A stretch of 64,000 nucleotides of DNA from Hymenobacter sp. YC55 (GCF_029433095.1 NZ_JARNTX010000006.1:1-64000); one strand, 5' to 3'. Positions 1 through 9,481 are shown, numbered from the stretch's first letter. Translations and numbers: made by a program. Notes: a model not told the origin generated them from the letters alone.

Positions 1-32
1 ATGGCTGCTCGCAATAGACCTTCGTCATAGCC

Positions 33-63
33 GGCAGCAGCGCCTTGCTGCCCCTTCCCTTTT
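33..63 (+). terminator. Weak candidate terminator of a gene left of the window
   Basis: A 7-bp stem (33-39 pairing with 46-52, six-base loop) is followed by a pyrimidine-rich stretch ending in four T. Only a short open frame to a TAG at 28-30 precedes it, so any gene it ends lies mostly outside the window. The rest of 1-173 shows no coding signal. No clear Bacteroidota promoter was recognised upstream of susC. Confidence 0.25.
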
Positions 64-173
64 GATCCTTAGTTGCAGTTTAACTAGTTGGTTTTCTGCT
101 AAATAGCACGCTTTCAACAGGCGTAATAGGACCCTGTTTTTTCTTTAACTCCCACCGCAATCGTTTTCTGTGC

Positions 174-3100
174 ATGAAAAACAGCTTACTTTTTTCGAAG
201 CGACTTGGGTATCCCCTGCGGGTACTAGCGCTCCAGTCTGCTTTAGCTCTGCCACTGACTACCGTGGCCATTGCTAGCCCAAGTGTGGCGCAAGAATTAG
301 TTCTGGAACGTCGCGTGACGTTTCAGGCCGAGTCGCAGACCATTGAATCGGTGTTGAACACCTTGGAGAAGCAGCTAAACGTCCACTTCGTTTACAGTCC
401 ACAGCTCATTGGCTCGGATCGGCGGGTAACGTTGCGCGTCACCGATAAGCCGCTGGCGCAGGTGCTCAGTGAACTGTTGGCCCCGCGCAAGACGCAGCTG
501 GAAGTGCGCAAAGGGCGGGTAATTCTCAGTCAAGCCCGACCCGATGCCAGTGCTGCCGATGTACCCGTATCCGGCCGTGTTACGCAAGGCAAAGGCCAGG
601 GCCTACCCGGGGTGACCGTCGTGGTGAAAGGCACCACGCAGGGCACTACGACCGATGTTGACGGAAACTTTTCGATGACAGTGCCCGCGGGCAGCGTGTT
701 GCAATTCAGTTTTATCGGCTTCAACCCCAAGGAGGTTACCGTGCAGGAAGCCACTACGGGGCTTGAAGTAGCCTTGCAGGAAAACAGCCAGTCCTTAGAT
801 AACGTGGTGGTTATCGGCTATGGTAGTCTCGATAAAAGAGAAGTAACTAGCACGGTTACTCACGTCGACAACCGGGATTTATTGACGGTGGGCGCTATCA
901 ATCCGCTTACGGCCTTACAAGGCAAGGTAGCGGGCCTTACCATCGCCAACGGTTCGGCCGCTGATCCGAACTCGCAGCCTAGCATTCAGCTGCGGGGGGT
1001 CTCGTCGCGCAACGCCGGACTGGGCCCGCTTATCGTAATCAATGGCGTACCCGGGGGCAACCTGGAAAACATCAACCAGAACGATATTGAGTCCATTGAC
1101 GTGCTCAAGGGCGGTGCGGCCTCGGCCATTTACGGCACGCGCGGCGGCAACGGCGTGATTGTGGTTACCACCAAAAAGGGTACTAAAAACAATCAACTCG
1201 ACTACAACGCTTACACTACGTTTGACTACGCGACGCTACAGCCTGAAGTGCTTTCCGCCGACGAGTTTCTAGCTCAGCAGCGCGGCACAGATTACGGTGC
1301 TAAAACGAATTGGCAAAAGGAACTCACCCGTAGCTACGCCTTCGCGCAGAAGCACTCTCTTAGTGCGTCGGGGGGTACGGAAAACAGCAATTACCGGGCT
1401 ACGGTCGACTACCGCAATGCCGAAGGCATTGACGTGCGCTCGGGCCGTCAGGAGTATGGCGCGCGCATTTCCCTGAACCACAATGCGCCGAGCAAGCTTT
1501 ATTCCCTTGGGCTGAACTTCGCCCCACGTTACGTTAATATCCGCAACGCCGATTACGGCAGCTTCGAGCAGGGACTGACGCTGAACCCGACGATTCCGGT
1601 GCGGGATCCGAATGATCCAACGCGGTATAACACAATTCAAAGCGGATTTGATGGCCGTTTTAACCCGGCCGAACGGCTGCAAACGGAATTGAGCGGCAGG
1701 GAAGGTAAAATCTTAAACTTTGACGCCACCTTTAAGCTCAACATCCTACCCACGTTGAGCACCCAGGTTACGTACGGGCAGTTTACCACCGACAATTTTG
1801 ACTTCTTTTTCCGGCCTTCTACTTCCACGTTTGCCGCGCAGAATGAAGGGGGTATGAACTCCGCTAGGCGTAACTACAGCCGCAACGACCAACGTAGTCT
1901 GGAGTGGATAGGCAACTACTCCCTCGACGTGCAAGATCATTCCTTGCAGGCTTTAGCGGGGTACTCGTACCAATATTTCACGGGCGAAGGCAACGAGATT
2001 TACAACCGTGATTTCCCGTCCGATGCCCTGACGTACAACAATATTGGCACCGGATTATATGGGCAGATAGCCGGCCGCAACGATGTGCGCAGCTATAAAG
2101 ATGACTCCAAGCTGATTGCTTTTTTCGGCCGCGTCAACTATTCGTTTAAAGACAAGTACCTCATGTCCGCCAGCTTGCGCCGCGAGGGCTCAACCAAGTT
2201 TGGCACTAGCAACAAGTGGGGTAATTTCCCGGCGGCGTCCGTGGGTTGGCGCATCGGGGCAGAACCCTTTATGGCCGGTCAGGACTGGATAAACGAGTTG
2301 AAGCTGCGGGCCGACTACGGCGTGACGGGCAACCAGGATTTCGGCAATTACCGTTCGCTGCTTACCTACACCGGGTTCGGGTATTACATGTTTAATGGCA
2401 CGTACTACCAAGTATACGGGCCCAACCAAAACCTCAACGACAACCTGCGCTGGGAAGAAGCACAGAACTTTAATTTGGGGGTTGATTTTGCCCTCTTCAA
2501 TAGTAAGCTTACAGGTAGCGTAAACTATTATACCCGTCGAAATAAAAACCTGCTAGGCGACTACAGGGTGCCAATAGCGCCCAACCCGCAGCAATTTACG
2601 TATGCTAACGTGGGCAACTTGGATAACTCGGGCGTGGAAGTGCAGATAAACGCACCTATTATCAGCAAACCCAACTTTCAATACGCTATTTCCTTTGCTG
2701 GGGCAACAAACGGTAACCAGTTCGTTTCTTTCTCTAACAACCAGTATCAAGGTGGAAAATTTATTGATGTAGTAGGCTTGCCTTCCCCCGGCTCACCTGG
2801 TAATGCGCAGCGTCTGGAAGAAGGACAGCGCGTCGGCTCGTTCTACATGCTGAAGTCGGCAGGGGTTGACGACGGCGGCCGCCTGCTGGTATATACAAAG
2901 GATGGCAATATCGTGCCGGGCAACCAGGCAACTCTTGACGACCGGCAAGTGGTGGGCAATGGCTTACCGAAGTACACGCTAAGTCTAGGCAACACGTTCA
3001 CCTACAAGAACTTTGACGCGTCGGTTTTCTTTCGGAGCGTGCTGGGATTTGATGTGTTCAACACCCGGGCTTTCTACATCGGCACTCCGGCAACGCAATC

Positions 3101-3455
3101 CAACGCCAACGTGCTGACTTCGGCTTACGATGACAGCAAGTACGCCAAGCTCACCAGCAACACAACCACCAGTGTGCTGTCTGACTACTTCCTGGAGCGG
3201 GGTGATTTTGTGAAGCTGGACAACGTGAGTTTGGGTTATACTTTCCAGTTCAAGTCGAAGTACGCTCGCTCGCTGCGTCTGTACGCCGCGGCCAAGAACG
3301 TCCTGACGGTAACGGGCTACACGGGTGGTGACCCCGACATCATTCCCGTTAACGGGCTGTACCCGGGTATTCCCACAAATTCCGACAATAACGGCACCCG
3401 TCAGTACTACCCTTCCACTACGCAGGTCCTTTTTGGTCTGCAGTTCGGTCTCTAA
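174..3455 (+). CDS. SusC/RagA TonB-dependent outer-membrane transporter with STN domain
   Basis: TonB-dependent outer-membrane porin that imports oligosaccharides captured by its SusD partner. A signal peptide ends near VAQE (about residue 40). An STN (secretin/TonB short N-terminal) domain covers about residues 45-118, a carboxypeptidase-D-like beta-sandwich about 131-195, then a plug domain (NVVVIGYGS, ..LQGKVAGLTI) and the beta-barrel, ending in an aromatic-rich strand (LFGLQFGL). The 1093-residue length is normal for STN-bearing SusC proteins. STN domains usually signal to a FecR-type anti-sigma factor. None is visible here, but it could lie left of base 1. susD follows after 19 bases. 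The neighbouring GH92 and mannose-6-phosphate isomerase suggest mannose-containing glycans as cargo (inference). Confidence 0.95.
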   Translation: MKNSLLFSKRLGYPLRVLALQSALALPLTTVAIASPSVAQELVLERRVTFQAESQTIESVLNTLEKQLNVHFVYSPQLIGSDRRVTLRVTDKPLAQVLSELLAPRKTQLEVRKGRVILSQARPDASAADVPVSGRVTQGKGQGLPGVTVVVKGTTQGTTTDVDGNFSMTVPAGSVLQFSFIGFNPKEVTVQEATTGLEVALQENSQSLDNVVVIGYGSLDKREVTSTVTHVDNRDLLTVGAINPLTALQGKVAGLTIANGSAADPNSQPSIQLRGVSSRNAGLGPLIVINGVPGGNLENINQNDIESIDVLKGGAASAIYGTRGGNGVIVVTTKKGTKNNQLDYNAYTTFDYATLQPEVLSADEFLAQQRGTDYGAKTNWQKELTRSYAFAQKHSLSASGGTENSNYRATVDYRNAEGIDVRSGRQEYGARISLNHNAPSKLYSLGLNFAPRYVNIRNADYGSFEQGLTLNPTIPVRDPNDPTRYNTIQSGFDGRFNPAERLQTELSGREGKILNFDATFKLNILPTLSTQVTYGQFTTDNFDFFFRPSTSTFAAQNEGGMNSARRNYSRNDQRSLEWIGNYSLDVQDHSLQALAGYSYQYFTGEGNEIYNRDFPSDALTYNNIGTGLYGQIAGRNDVRSYKDDSKLIAFFGRVNYSFKDKYLMSASLRREGSTKFGTSNKWGNFPAASVGWRIGAEPFMAGQDWINELKLRADYGVTGNQDFGNYRSLLTYTGFGYYMFNGTYYQVYGPNQNLNDNLRWEEAQNFNLGVDFALFNSKLTGSVNYYTRRNKNLLGDYRVPIAPNPQQFTYANVGNLDNSGVEVQINAPIISKPNFQYAISFAGATNGNQFVSFSNNQYQGGKFIDVVGLPSPGSPGNAQRLEEGQRVGSFYMLKSAGVDDGGRLLVYTKDGNIVPGNQATLDDRQVVGNGLPKYTLSLGNTFTYKNFDASVFFRSVLGFDVFNTRAFYIGTPATQSNANVLTSAYDDSKYAKLTSNTTTSVLSDYFLERGDFVKLDNVSLGYTFQFKSKYARSLRLYAAAKNVLTVTGYTGGDPDIIPVNGLYPGIPTNSDNNGTRQYYPSTTQVLFGLQFGL

Positions 3456-3474
3456 ACGCCTCTCTCTGCATCCT

Positions 3475-5181
3475 ATGAAATCTATCAAAACGTACGCCGG
3501 TTTTTCGGCGGCCTTGCTACTGGCCGGGTTGAGCAGCTGCACGGACCTGGACGAAACTCTGTACGACCGCACGACGGCCGACAATTTTATTCAAACTAAA
3601 AATGACGTGTACCGGGTTTTTCTGCGCACGTTCGAGCACGGCTACAACACCATCCAGGGGGCGCCCTATCAATTACAGGAGTTGAGCGCCGATCAAATCA
3701 TGACGCCCAACCGGGAAGGTGACTGGTTTGATGGCGGGCAGTATGCGCGGGCCCACTACCACACCTGGACCATACAGGAAGGCTACATCAACGACACCTG
3801 GACGCTGCTAAATCAGGGTATTGTTTTAGCGACGAACTCCCTGGAGGATATTCAAGCTCTTGACCCAACTCGATTTAATCTGCCGGTGGCGGAACAAAAA
3901 CAGCTCATTGCCGAGCTGCGCGTTATGCGGGCCTGGTATCATCTGCGCTTACTGGACTTGTTCCGCAATATTCAGCTTATTACTAAGGTAAAAGGCGAAA
4001 AAATAGGTCCGGCGCAATCAACGCCCCAGGAGGCTTACGCCTTCATTGAAACGGAGTTGAAGGAAGCCCTACCCGACTTGCTGGCGAAAGGAGACCCGGG
4101 TACCGCACAGTTTCAAGGGCGCTGGACCAAGGCGGCCGCGGCCGCCCTACTTGGTCGCCTCTACCTGAATGCCAACGTGTATATCGGCCAAGACCACTAT
4201 GCTGATTGCGCGACGGTGTGTCAGGATATTATCGGCGGTAAATACGGCTCGTATGCCGTTGAGAGCCGCTGGGATGCCCCATTCGACTGGAACAATGACC
4301 AATCGTCGGAAACTATTTTTGCCTTCCCGGGCTCGTTTGGCCGCTCGCACTGGCAGTACGAAGGGGGCATGTACTTCTGGGGGCTTCCCTACAATGTGCC
4401 GATCCGATACATGGGATTCACTGATTTCGGTAGCGGCAACCCTCGGTACGCATTGCAACCGGGCCACGATGTCGATAACAGAGAATACCCCTTTGTGCAG
4501 GGCAAGCCCTTCGTTAAGTTTCAGAAGTACGCCGATGATGTGCGCTTGACCAACTACAAGAACTTGGGCAATAGCAAGCGCGAAGGCATGTTCTTGCAGG
4601 GCTACCTCACCTACAACAACAACCGGGATACCGTCAAGAGTACCCGCGGCTACACGCTATATTTGCGCGACCAAGTAGGTTTGTTTAAGTACACGAAGCC
4701 TAACCAAGTGCTAGCCAACAAAACGTCGGATATGAACAACGCCGACCAGAACTCGGGCATCTTCATGGTGAAGTACCCCTTCTATCCGTCTACCGACCCC
4801 AACAAGATTGAGGCAGATTACGCGGAGATACGCTTGGCTGAAATAGTTTACATGCTGGCCGAGTGCAAGTTCCGGGCGGGTGACCGCGCAACCGCGGCGC
4901 AACTACTCAATACGGTACGGCGCCGTAACTATCCAACGGGCTCGGCTAGCCTGTATCCTGCCGGAGGAGCTACCCTCACCGAGCAAGAACTGCTCGACGA
5001 GTGGGGCCGCGAATTCATCGGGGAAGGCCGCCGGCGCATTGACCTCATCCGCTTCGGTAAATTTAACACCACTACTTGGTGGGATAAAGCGGCCGATGCC
5101 GACGACCACACCAAGATCTACCCTATTCCGCTCAACGCACTCAATGTTTCGCCGCAACTCGTTCAAAATCCTGGATACTAA
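3475..5181 (+). CDS. SusD/RagB family glycan-binding lipoprotein
   Basis: Surface lipoprotein that caps the SusC porin and binds glycan. The start at 3475 is chosen because it gives a lipoprotein signal (MKSIKTYAGFSAALLLAG then LSSC, lipid Cys at residue 22). A longer frame opening at 3325 would overlap the susC end and place this signal 50 residues inside. The body has the SusD N-terminal helical repeat region (TTADNFIQTKNDVYRVF; ELRVMRAWYHLRLLDLF) and the typical RagB/SusD C-terminus (RRIDLIRFGKF; IYPIPLNALN..PQLVQNPGY). It is 568 residues, usual for the family, and is surely co-transcribed with susC. A strong hairpin follows the stop. Confidence 0.94.
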   Translation: MKSIKTYAGFSAALLLAGLSSCTDLDETLYDRTTADNFIQTKNDVYRVFLRTFEHGYNTIQGAPYQLQELSADQIMTPNREGDWFDGGQYARAHYHTWTIQEGYINDTWTLLNQGIVLATNSLEDIQALDPTRFNLPVAEQKQLIAELRVMRAWYHLRLLDLFRNIQLITKVKGEKIGPAQSTPQEAYAFIETELKEALPDLLAKGDPGTAQFQGRWTKAAAAALLGRLYLNANVYIGQDHYADCATVCQDIIGGKYGSYAVESRWDAPFDWNNDQSSETIFAFPGSFGRSHWQYEGGMYFWGLPYNVPIRYMGFTDFGSGNPRYALQPGHDVDNREYPFVQGKPFVKFQKYADDVRLTNYKNLGNSKREGMFLQGYLTYNNNRDTVKSTRGYTLYLRDQVGLFKYTKPNQVLANKTSDMNNADQNSGIFMVKYPFYPSTDPNKIEADYAEIRLAEIVYMLAECKFRAGDRATAAQLLNTVRRRNYPTGSASLYPAGGATLTEQELLDEWGREFIGEGRRRIDLIRFGKFNTTTWWDKAADADDHTKIYPIPLNALNVSPQLVQNPGY

Positions 5182-5239
5182 TTTGTGCCCCGCTCTTAAC
5201 TAGAATTAGCGGCCTCAAACCGTAGAGGGCAAAGCAATC

Positions 5240-5283
5240 AATCATGTCATAGCAAGTTGAATTCGACTTGCTATGCCATGATT
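5240..5283 (+). terminator. Hairpin terminator after susD
   Basis: Two 18-base arms (5240-5257 and 5266-5283) match at 17 of 18 positions around an 8-base loop, and the right arm runs into TTTTG. It lies 59 bases after the susD stop and should end the susCD transcript. The rest of 5182-5505 holds a second hairpin (5394-5437) and no gene. Confidence 0.7.
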
Positions 5284-5393
5284 TTGCGTAAAAGTGAGGA
5301 GCACAATCGAGCTACTTAAGCAGACACTTATTGTAGTCAGGCTACGGATACTAACGAAACGTAAGGTCGCGTAACGTGCTAGAAACAAATAGC

Positions 5394-5437
5394 AATAGGA
5401 GGATTTAGGTGTACGACGTGCACTAAATACTCCTATT
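5394..5437 (-). terminator. Hairpin terminator facing the sugar-kinase gene
   Basis: An inverted repeat (5394-5412 against 5421-5437) with one mismatch and one bulge. It lies about 70 bases beyond the stop of the minus-strand kinase gene, in the gap between convergent genes. On the minus strand it is followed by GCTATTTG, so it may act in both directions. Confidence 0.55.
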
Positions 5438-5505
5438 ATGGCGCCTTATACATCTCCTGCTCTACTTCCATACTTGCCGTGTGAAGGCACGTCTGGGCTG
5501 AAAAG

Positions 5506-6354
5506 TCAGGATGCCTCTGCTAAGTGGTAGGAAACTAGGTCGTCGATAGGCGCGCAGATGATTTTGCCGACGGTCATTCCGTGCGCCGTGGCTACTTGGG
5601 TTAGCGCATCGCGGAAATTATACCCGACCGACCCCACACAGTTGAAGGTATACGCCTGATAGTTGGAATATTTGGTAATAATATTTCGGAAGAATAGCTC
5701 AAATGCCTCCTTCACCACTTGCTGGCAGTAGCTTGAACTATGGTTGTCGTAGGCAAACTTGGCGAAGCTGGCTACGAATCGATTTGGAAAGGGCTGGTTG
5801 TATAGATGGTCTAAAATAGCTTCCCGCTCTAAGCTGTAGCTAGTTCGAAATTCTGCATCCAAATCAGTAGGCATCAGCCCGCGCAAATAGTCGCGCAGTA
5901 GTTGCTTGCCAATAAAAGCGCCACTGCCCTCGTCGCCCAGAAAATACCCCAGTGAATCTACATTGTGGGTGATCTGCTTTCCATCGTAAACGCACGAGTT
6001 GGTGCCGGTGCCGAGAATGGCCGCAAATCCTGGTCGACGACCGAGCAACGCCCGCGCCGCTGCCAGCAAGTCGTGGCCCACAAACACGCGAGCCGTCTTG
6101 AATACTGCTTGCATGGCATTGGCCACGGTAGCCACTTGCAGCGGTGAAACCACACTAGCCCCGTAGTAGTGCAGTTCCGTGACGTCAGTTGTGACCAGCG
6201 TGGTCGGCAGGTTTTGCTGCAGGGAGGCAATTATACCCGCAGTGCCGATAAATTCTGGATTATAGCCCTCTGTGTGAAAAAAGGAGCGCTTGCTGTGCGC
6301 ATCGACTAGGCACCAAGTGGTCTTGGTGGAGCCACCATCTGCTATCAGAATCAT
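5506..6354 (-). CDS. BadF/BadG-type ATPase, N-acetylglucosamine-kinase-like sugar kinase
   Basis: Probable cytoplasmic ATP-dependent hexose or amino-sugar kinase of the ASKHA fold. The start at 6354 is preferred because it opens directly on the first phosphate-binding motif (MILIADGGSTKTTW). The longer frame from 6468 adds 38 residues with no family character. Also visible are the second phosphate motif (AILGTGTNSC) and the family hallmark LGDEGSGAFIGKQLL. At 282 residues it has the normal length. It converges on susD and diverges from the mannose-6-phosphate isomerase gene. No ROK or other hexokinase is in the locus, so it may supply the phosphorylated sugar for that enzyme (inference). The true substrate, GlcNAc or mannose, cannot be told from sequence. 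Confidence 0.82.
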   Translation of the reverse strand: MILIADGGSTKTTWCLVDAHSKRSFFHTEGYNPEFIGTAGIIASLQQNLPTTLVTTDVTELHYYGASVVSPLQVATVANAMQAVFKTARVFVGHDLLAAARALLGRRPGFAAILGTGTNSCVYDGKQITHNVDSLGYFLGDEGSGAFIGKQLLRDYLRGLMPTDLDAEFRTSYSLEREAILDHLYNQPFPNRFVASFAKFAYDNHSSSYCQQVVKEAFELFFRNIITKYSNYQAYTFNCVGSVGYNFRDALTQVATAHGMTVGKIICAPIDDLVSYHLAEAS

Positions 6355-6481
6355 GGAGATAAGTAGGGGAAAGAATGGGTGGCGATACGCAAACGAACAG
6401 AGCCAGTGAGTTGCTTTTTTAAGCTCGAACAATCGAATCCAGTTGAAGCCACTGGTGTATGAAGGCAAAGTAAAATTATTT

Positions 6482-6508
6482 ATGATCGTTTTTACTTGAA
6501 ACGATCAT
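6482..6508. promoter_or_regulatory. Candidate operator: perfect 10-bp inverted repeat between divergent genes
   Basis: ATGATCGTTT (6482-6491) and AAACGATCAT (6499-6508) are exact reverse complements separated by 7 bases. The site is the clearest symmetric element in the 361-base gap (6355-6715) between the divergent kinase and isomerase genes. Its CGTTT/AAACG halves resemble DeoR/GlpR-type operators (family knowledge), and a DeoR regulator is encoded 2 kb away. A hairpin role is unlikely because the arms stand before, not after, the genes. Nothing else was recognised in the gap. Confidence 0.5.
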
Positions 6509-6715
6509 TTTATTATCAATATTTGTGAAACAAGTCTCGGTATCAATAGTACATCACCAGCTGATATTTGGAGTGGCTTAGACAACAGGCGTAGCTGCGT
6601 AAGTGAAAAACTGTGCGATTGAAGCACACTCGATTGGATTCGAGTCAGGAATCTTAAGCCGGTTGCTTAATGAGTGCCAGTATTCTCTTCTATTACATTC
6701 CCAACTGCTAGCGGC

Positions 6716-8491
6716 ATGCGCTCCTCCAACTACGACAAGTTTCCCTTTGTGCCAGTAGCAGCGGAGGCTGATGCTTGCCAAACCGGGTGGCTTGCCATTA
6801 TGGGCGCGCTGCAAAAGGCACTCCTGGCTAAACCAACTATTCCCGGCCAACCATTGGTGCTAGTGGTAGAATGCTACCCGGGCACCGACCTGCGGCAACT
6901 ACAGCAGGAGCTAGTGCAAGCGTTGCAGCCAAGTCAATGCCTGATAGCCAACGATTTATACCGGCCTGCTAGCGAAATCGACGCTATGGTAGCAGGTCCG
7001 CTCACCGACGACCCCGTCTTCGGCCGGCTGAACGGGCTAACCGTAGCCGATTTCTTCGACCCACAGAAGCTGCAAACGGCGCAAGCGGCCTTGACTTCGG
7101 CAGCGGGTCAGTTGGTGGTTGTAATCGGTACTGGCGCTACGTTGGTGTGCCCAACTCCTACCGTGCTGGTGTACGCCGACCTTGCCCGCTGGGAAATTCA
7201 GCTACGGCAGCGGCGTGGCGAAATCGCCAACCTAGGTACCGACAATTTTACTGAAAAAGCTAGCCTGAAGTACAAGCGAGCCTATTTCGTGGATTGGCGC
7301 GCGGCCGACCGCTTGAAAAAGCAAGTGCTACCCCGCGCCGACTTCCTGCTCGATACCAACGACCCTGCTGCTCCCAAACTCATCAGCGGCGCCGACTTGC
7401 GGGCTGGGTTGGCGGCCACCGTGCGGCGGCCTTTCCGGGTGGTGCCGTTTTTCGACCCCGGCCCGTGGGGCGGACAGTGGCTGCGCGAAGTCTGTGACTT
7501 GCCTGATGGTCCGGCCAACTACGCTTGGGGCTTCGACTGTGTGCCCGAAGAGAACTCGCTGCTGCTAGGTTTTGGGGAGGCGCGCGTGGAAATTCCGAGC
7601 ATCGACCTGGTTTTCGCCCATCCCCGCGAACTACTAGGAGAGGCCGTGCACGGGCGCTTCGGCACCGAGTTTCCCATCCGCTTCGACTTTCTCGATACCA
7701 TGGGCGGCGGCAATCTGTCGCTGCAAGTGCACCCGCTCACCGAGTACGCCTACGATAAATTTGGCCTAGCCTACACCCAAGACGAAAGCTATTATATGCT
7801 GGATGCCGAGCCGGGCGCAGTGGTGTACCTAGGTTTGAAGGAAGACGCTGATTTCCCGGCTATGCTGGCGGATTTGCAGCGTGCCCAAGACGACAGCACC
7901 GCTCCTTTCCCCGCGGCCAAGTACATCAACGAGTTTCCGGCGCGTCCCCACGACCACTTCCTGATTCCGGCGGGCACTATTCACTGCTCGGGCGCCAATG
8001 GCATGGTACTGGAAATTTCGGCTACCCCCTACATCTTCACCTTCAAGCTATGGGATTGGGAGCGGCTAGGTCTTGATGGTCGGCCCCGGCCCATCCACCT
8101 AGCCCACGGCGCGGCCAATATTCAGCCCGACCGCACCACAGCTTGGGTGGAACAGCACTTAGTGAACCCTATAGAGCCCGTGGCCTCCGGCCTCGGCTGG
8201 CGGGAAGAGCGCACGGGCCTGCACGAGCGGGAGTTCATCGAGACGCGCCGCCACTGGTTTACGGATGTGGTGCCGCACCACACCCACGGCGGCGTACAGG
8301 TGCTCAACCTCGTGCAGGGCTCGGAAGCCATTGTCGAAAGCCCAAGTGGTGCCTTCGAGCCTTTCGTGGTGCACTACGCCGAGACGTTTATCGTGCCCGC
8401 TGCGGTAGGCGCCTACACCATTCGGCCCCACGGCTCGGCCATCGGCACTGAGTGCGCCACCATGAAAGCCTACGTGCGCACGCAGGCCTAG
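6716..8491 (+). CDS. manA: Class I mannose-6-phosphate isomerase with N-terminal degenerate kinase-like domain
   Basis: Interconverts mannose-6-phosphate and fructose-6-phosphate in the cytoplasm, feeding mannose into glycolysis. The C-terminal part (from about residue 255) is a zinc cupin of the phosphomannose isomerase type. It shows MGGGNLSLQVHP with the QxH metal ligands, YINEFPARPHDHFLIPAGTIH and GMVLEISATPYIF. The first 200 residues resemble a nucleoside-kinase fold (PLVLVVECYPGTDL; IANDLYRPASEIDAM), but a regular P-loop is missing, so it is probably not catalytic. This two-part, roughly 590-residue form is known in Bacteroidota and Actinobacteria. The ATG at 6716 (MRSSNYDKFP) is preferred; a GTG at 6674 would add 14 residues. 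A DeoR gene follows 58 bases later. Confidence 0.88.
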   Translation: MRSSNYDKFPFVPVAAEADACQTGWLAIMGALQKALLAKPTIPGQPLVLVVECYPGTDLRQLQQELVQALQPSQCLIANDLYRPASEIDAMVAGPLTDDPVFGRLNGLTVADFFDPQKLQTAQAALTSAAGQLVVVIGTGATLVCPTPTVLVYADLARWEIQLRQRRGEIANLGTDNFTEKASLKYKRAYFVDWRAADRLKKQVLPRADFLLDTNDPAAPKLISGADLRAGLAATVRRPFRVVPFFDPGPWGGQWLREVCDLPDGPANYAWGFDCVPEENSLLLGFGEARVEIPSIDLVFAHPRELLGEAVHGRFGTEFPIRFDFLDTMGGGNLSLQVHPLTEYAYDKFGLAYTQDESYYMLDAEPGAVVYLGLKEDADFPAMLADLQRAQDDSTAPFPAAKYINEFPARPHDHFLIPAGTIHCSGANGMVLEISATPYIFTFKLWDWERLGLDGRPRPIHLAHGAANIQPDRTTAWVEQHLVNPIEPVASGLGWREERTGLHEREFIETRRHWFTDVVPHHTHGGVQVLNLVQGSEAIVESPSGAFEPFVVHYAETFIVPAAVGAYTIRPHGSAIGTECATMKAYVRTQA

Positions 8492-8549
8492 GGCCACTAT
8501 TCGACGGCCAGCTTTACCTGTAGAATAATCTAAAACCCCGCTACTGATC

Positions 8550-9350
8550 GTGTCCGACTTACTGACTTCCGATAATGCCGCTGCGCTGCGCGCCCAAACC
8601 ATCATCGAAAAGTTGCTGCACACCGGCACCGTAGCCGTCGATGAATTGGCGGCGCAATTTGGTGTGTCGGTGGCTACAGTGCGGCGCGACCTGGTAGAGC
8701 TGGAGCAGCGCGGCCGGCTCCGGCGCACGCACGGCGGCGCGGTGCCGCGGGAGCCGCTGCTGTACGAGCCCTTTCGCTACAACTCTAGCTTTCATGAGCA
8801 GATTGACCGCAACCTAGCCGAGAAGCGCCGCATCGGGCTGGCTGCCGCGGCCCTGATCCAGCCGGGCGAGACAATTTCCCTGACCGCCGGCACCACCACT
8901 ACCCAAGTCACGCGCAGCCTGCGGCCGGAAGCCAACGTGACCGTCGTTACTAACACCGTGAACGTAGCCATGGAACTGAGCCACCGCAACGATGTGCGCG
9001 TGTTCGTAACGGGCGGCTTCCTGACGGGCGGTTGGTTTTCGCTGGTGGGACCCGCCACGGCGCAGGCGCTCAGCCAATTCTTTGTTGATAAAGTCTTTAT
9101 CGGCGTCAACGGCATTGACGCTGAGAAGGGCCTGACCTCCCTGCACCCCGAGGAAGCCGCCGTGATTCAAGTCATGGTACGGCAGGCGAAGCGCCGCATT
9201 GTGGTGGCCGACCACACCAAGCTAGGTACCGTTGCCACGGCCCTCATCTGCCCCGCCGCGGAGGTGCATCAGCTCATCACGGACTCGGGCGCTACCGAGG
9301 CTCAGGTAGCTCCTTTTCGCGCGCAAGGAATAGAAGTGCTGCTGGTGTGA
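8550..9350 (+). CDS. DeoR/GlpR-family transcriptional regulator
   Basis: Probable sugar-phosphate-responsive repressor of this mannose locus. The N-terminal winged helix (residues 1-62) carries the DeoR signature (VATVRRDLVELEQRGRL then RRTHGGA). The C-terminal DeoR sensor domain has the ISLTAGTTTTQV, NTVNVAMEL and VFVTGG stretches that form the sugar-phosphate pocket in the family. Length is 266 residues, slightly over the usual 250-260. The start is a GTG at 8550; the next in-frame ATG would remove the DNA-binding domain. It sits 58 bases after the isomerase gene and 131 bases before the porter. The inverted repeat at 6482-6508 is a candidate binding site. Confidence 0.9.
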   Translation: MSDLLTSDNAAALRAQTIIEKLLHTGTVAVDELAAQFGVSVATVRRDLVELEQRGRLRRTHGGAVPREPLLYEPFRYNSSFHEQIDRNLAEKRRIGLAAAALIQPGETISLTAGTTTTQVTRSLRPEANVTVVTNTVNVAMELSHRNDVRVFVTGGFLTGGWFSLVGPATAQALSQFFVDKVFIGVNGIDAEKGLTSLHPEEAAVIQVMVRQAKRRIVVADHTKLGTVATALICPAAEVHQLITDSGATEAQVAPFRAQGIEVLLV

Positions 9351-9481
9351 GCCACTTAGACTAGCAACCCCGTCGCTTATGCCTAGCCTAGGTTGGGGCG
9401 GACGACGGCACTTAACTAGGCGCAAGCTTATGAGCGCCTCCTGCATGACACTACTCACTAGCTCCCCACTCCCCACCCGCT

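Noticed and set aside
174..3455. FecR/sigma partner for the STN-type SusC inside the window
   Set aside because: No such gene found between 1 and 13438; it may lie left of the window.
2985..3584. 199-codon minus-strand frame
   Set aside because: Antisense shadow of susC and susD with no protein character.
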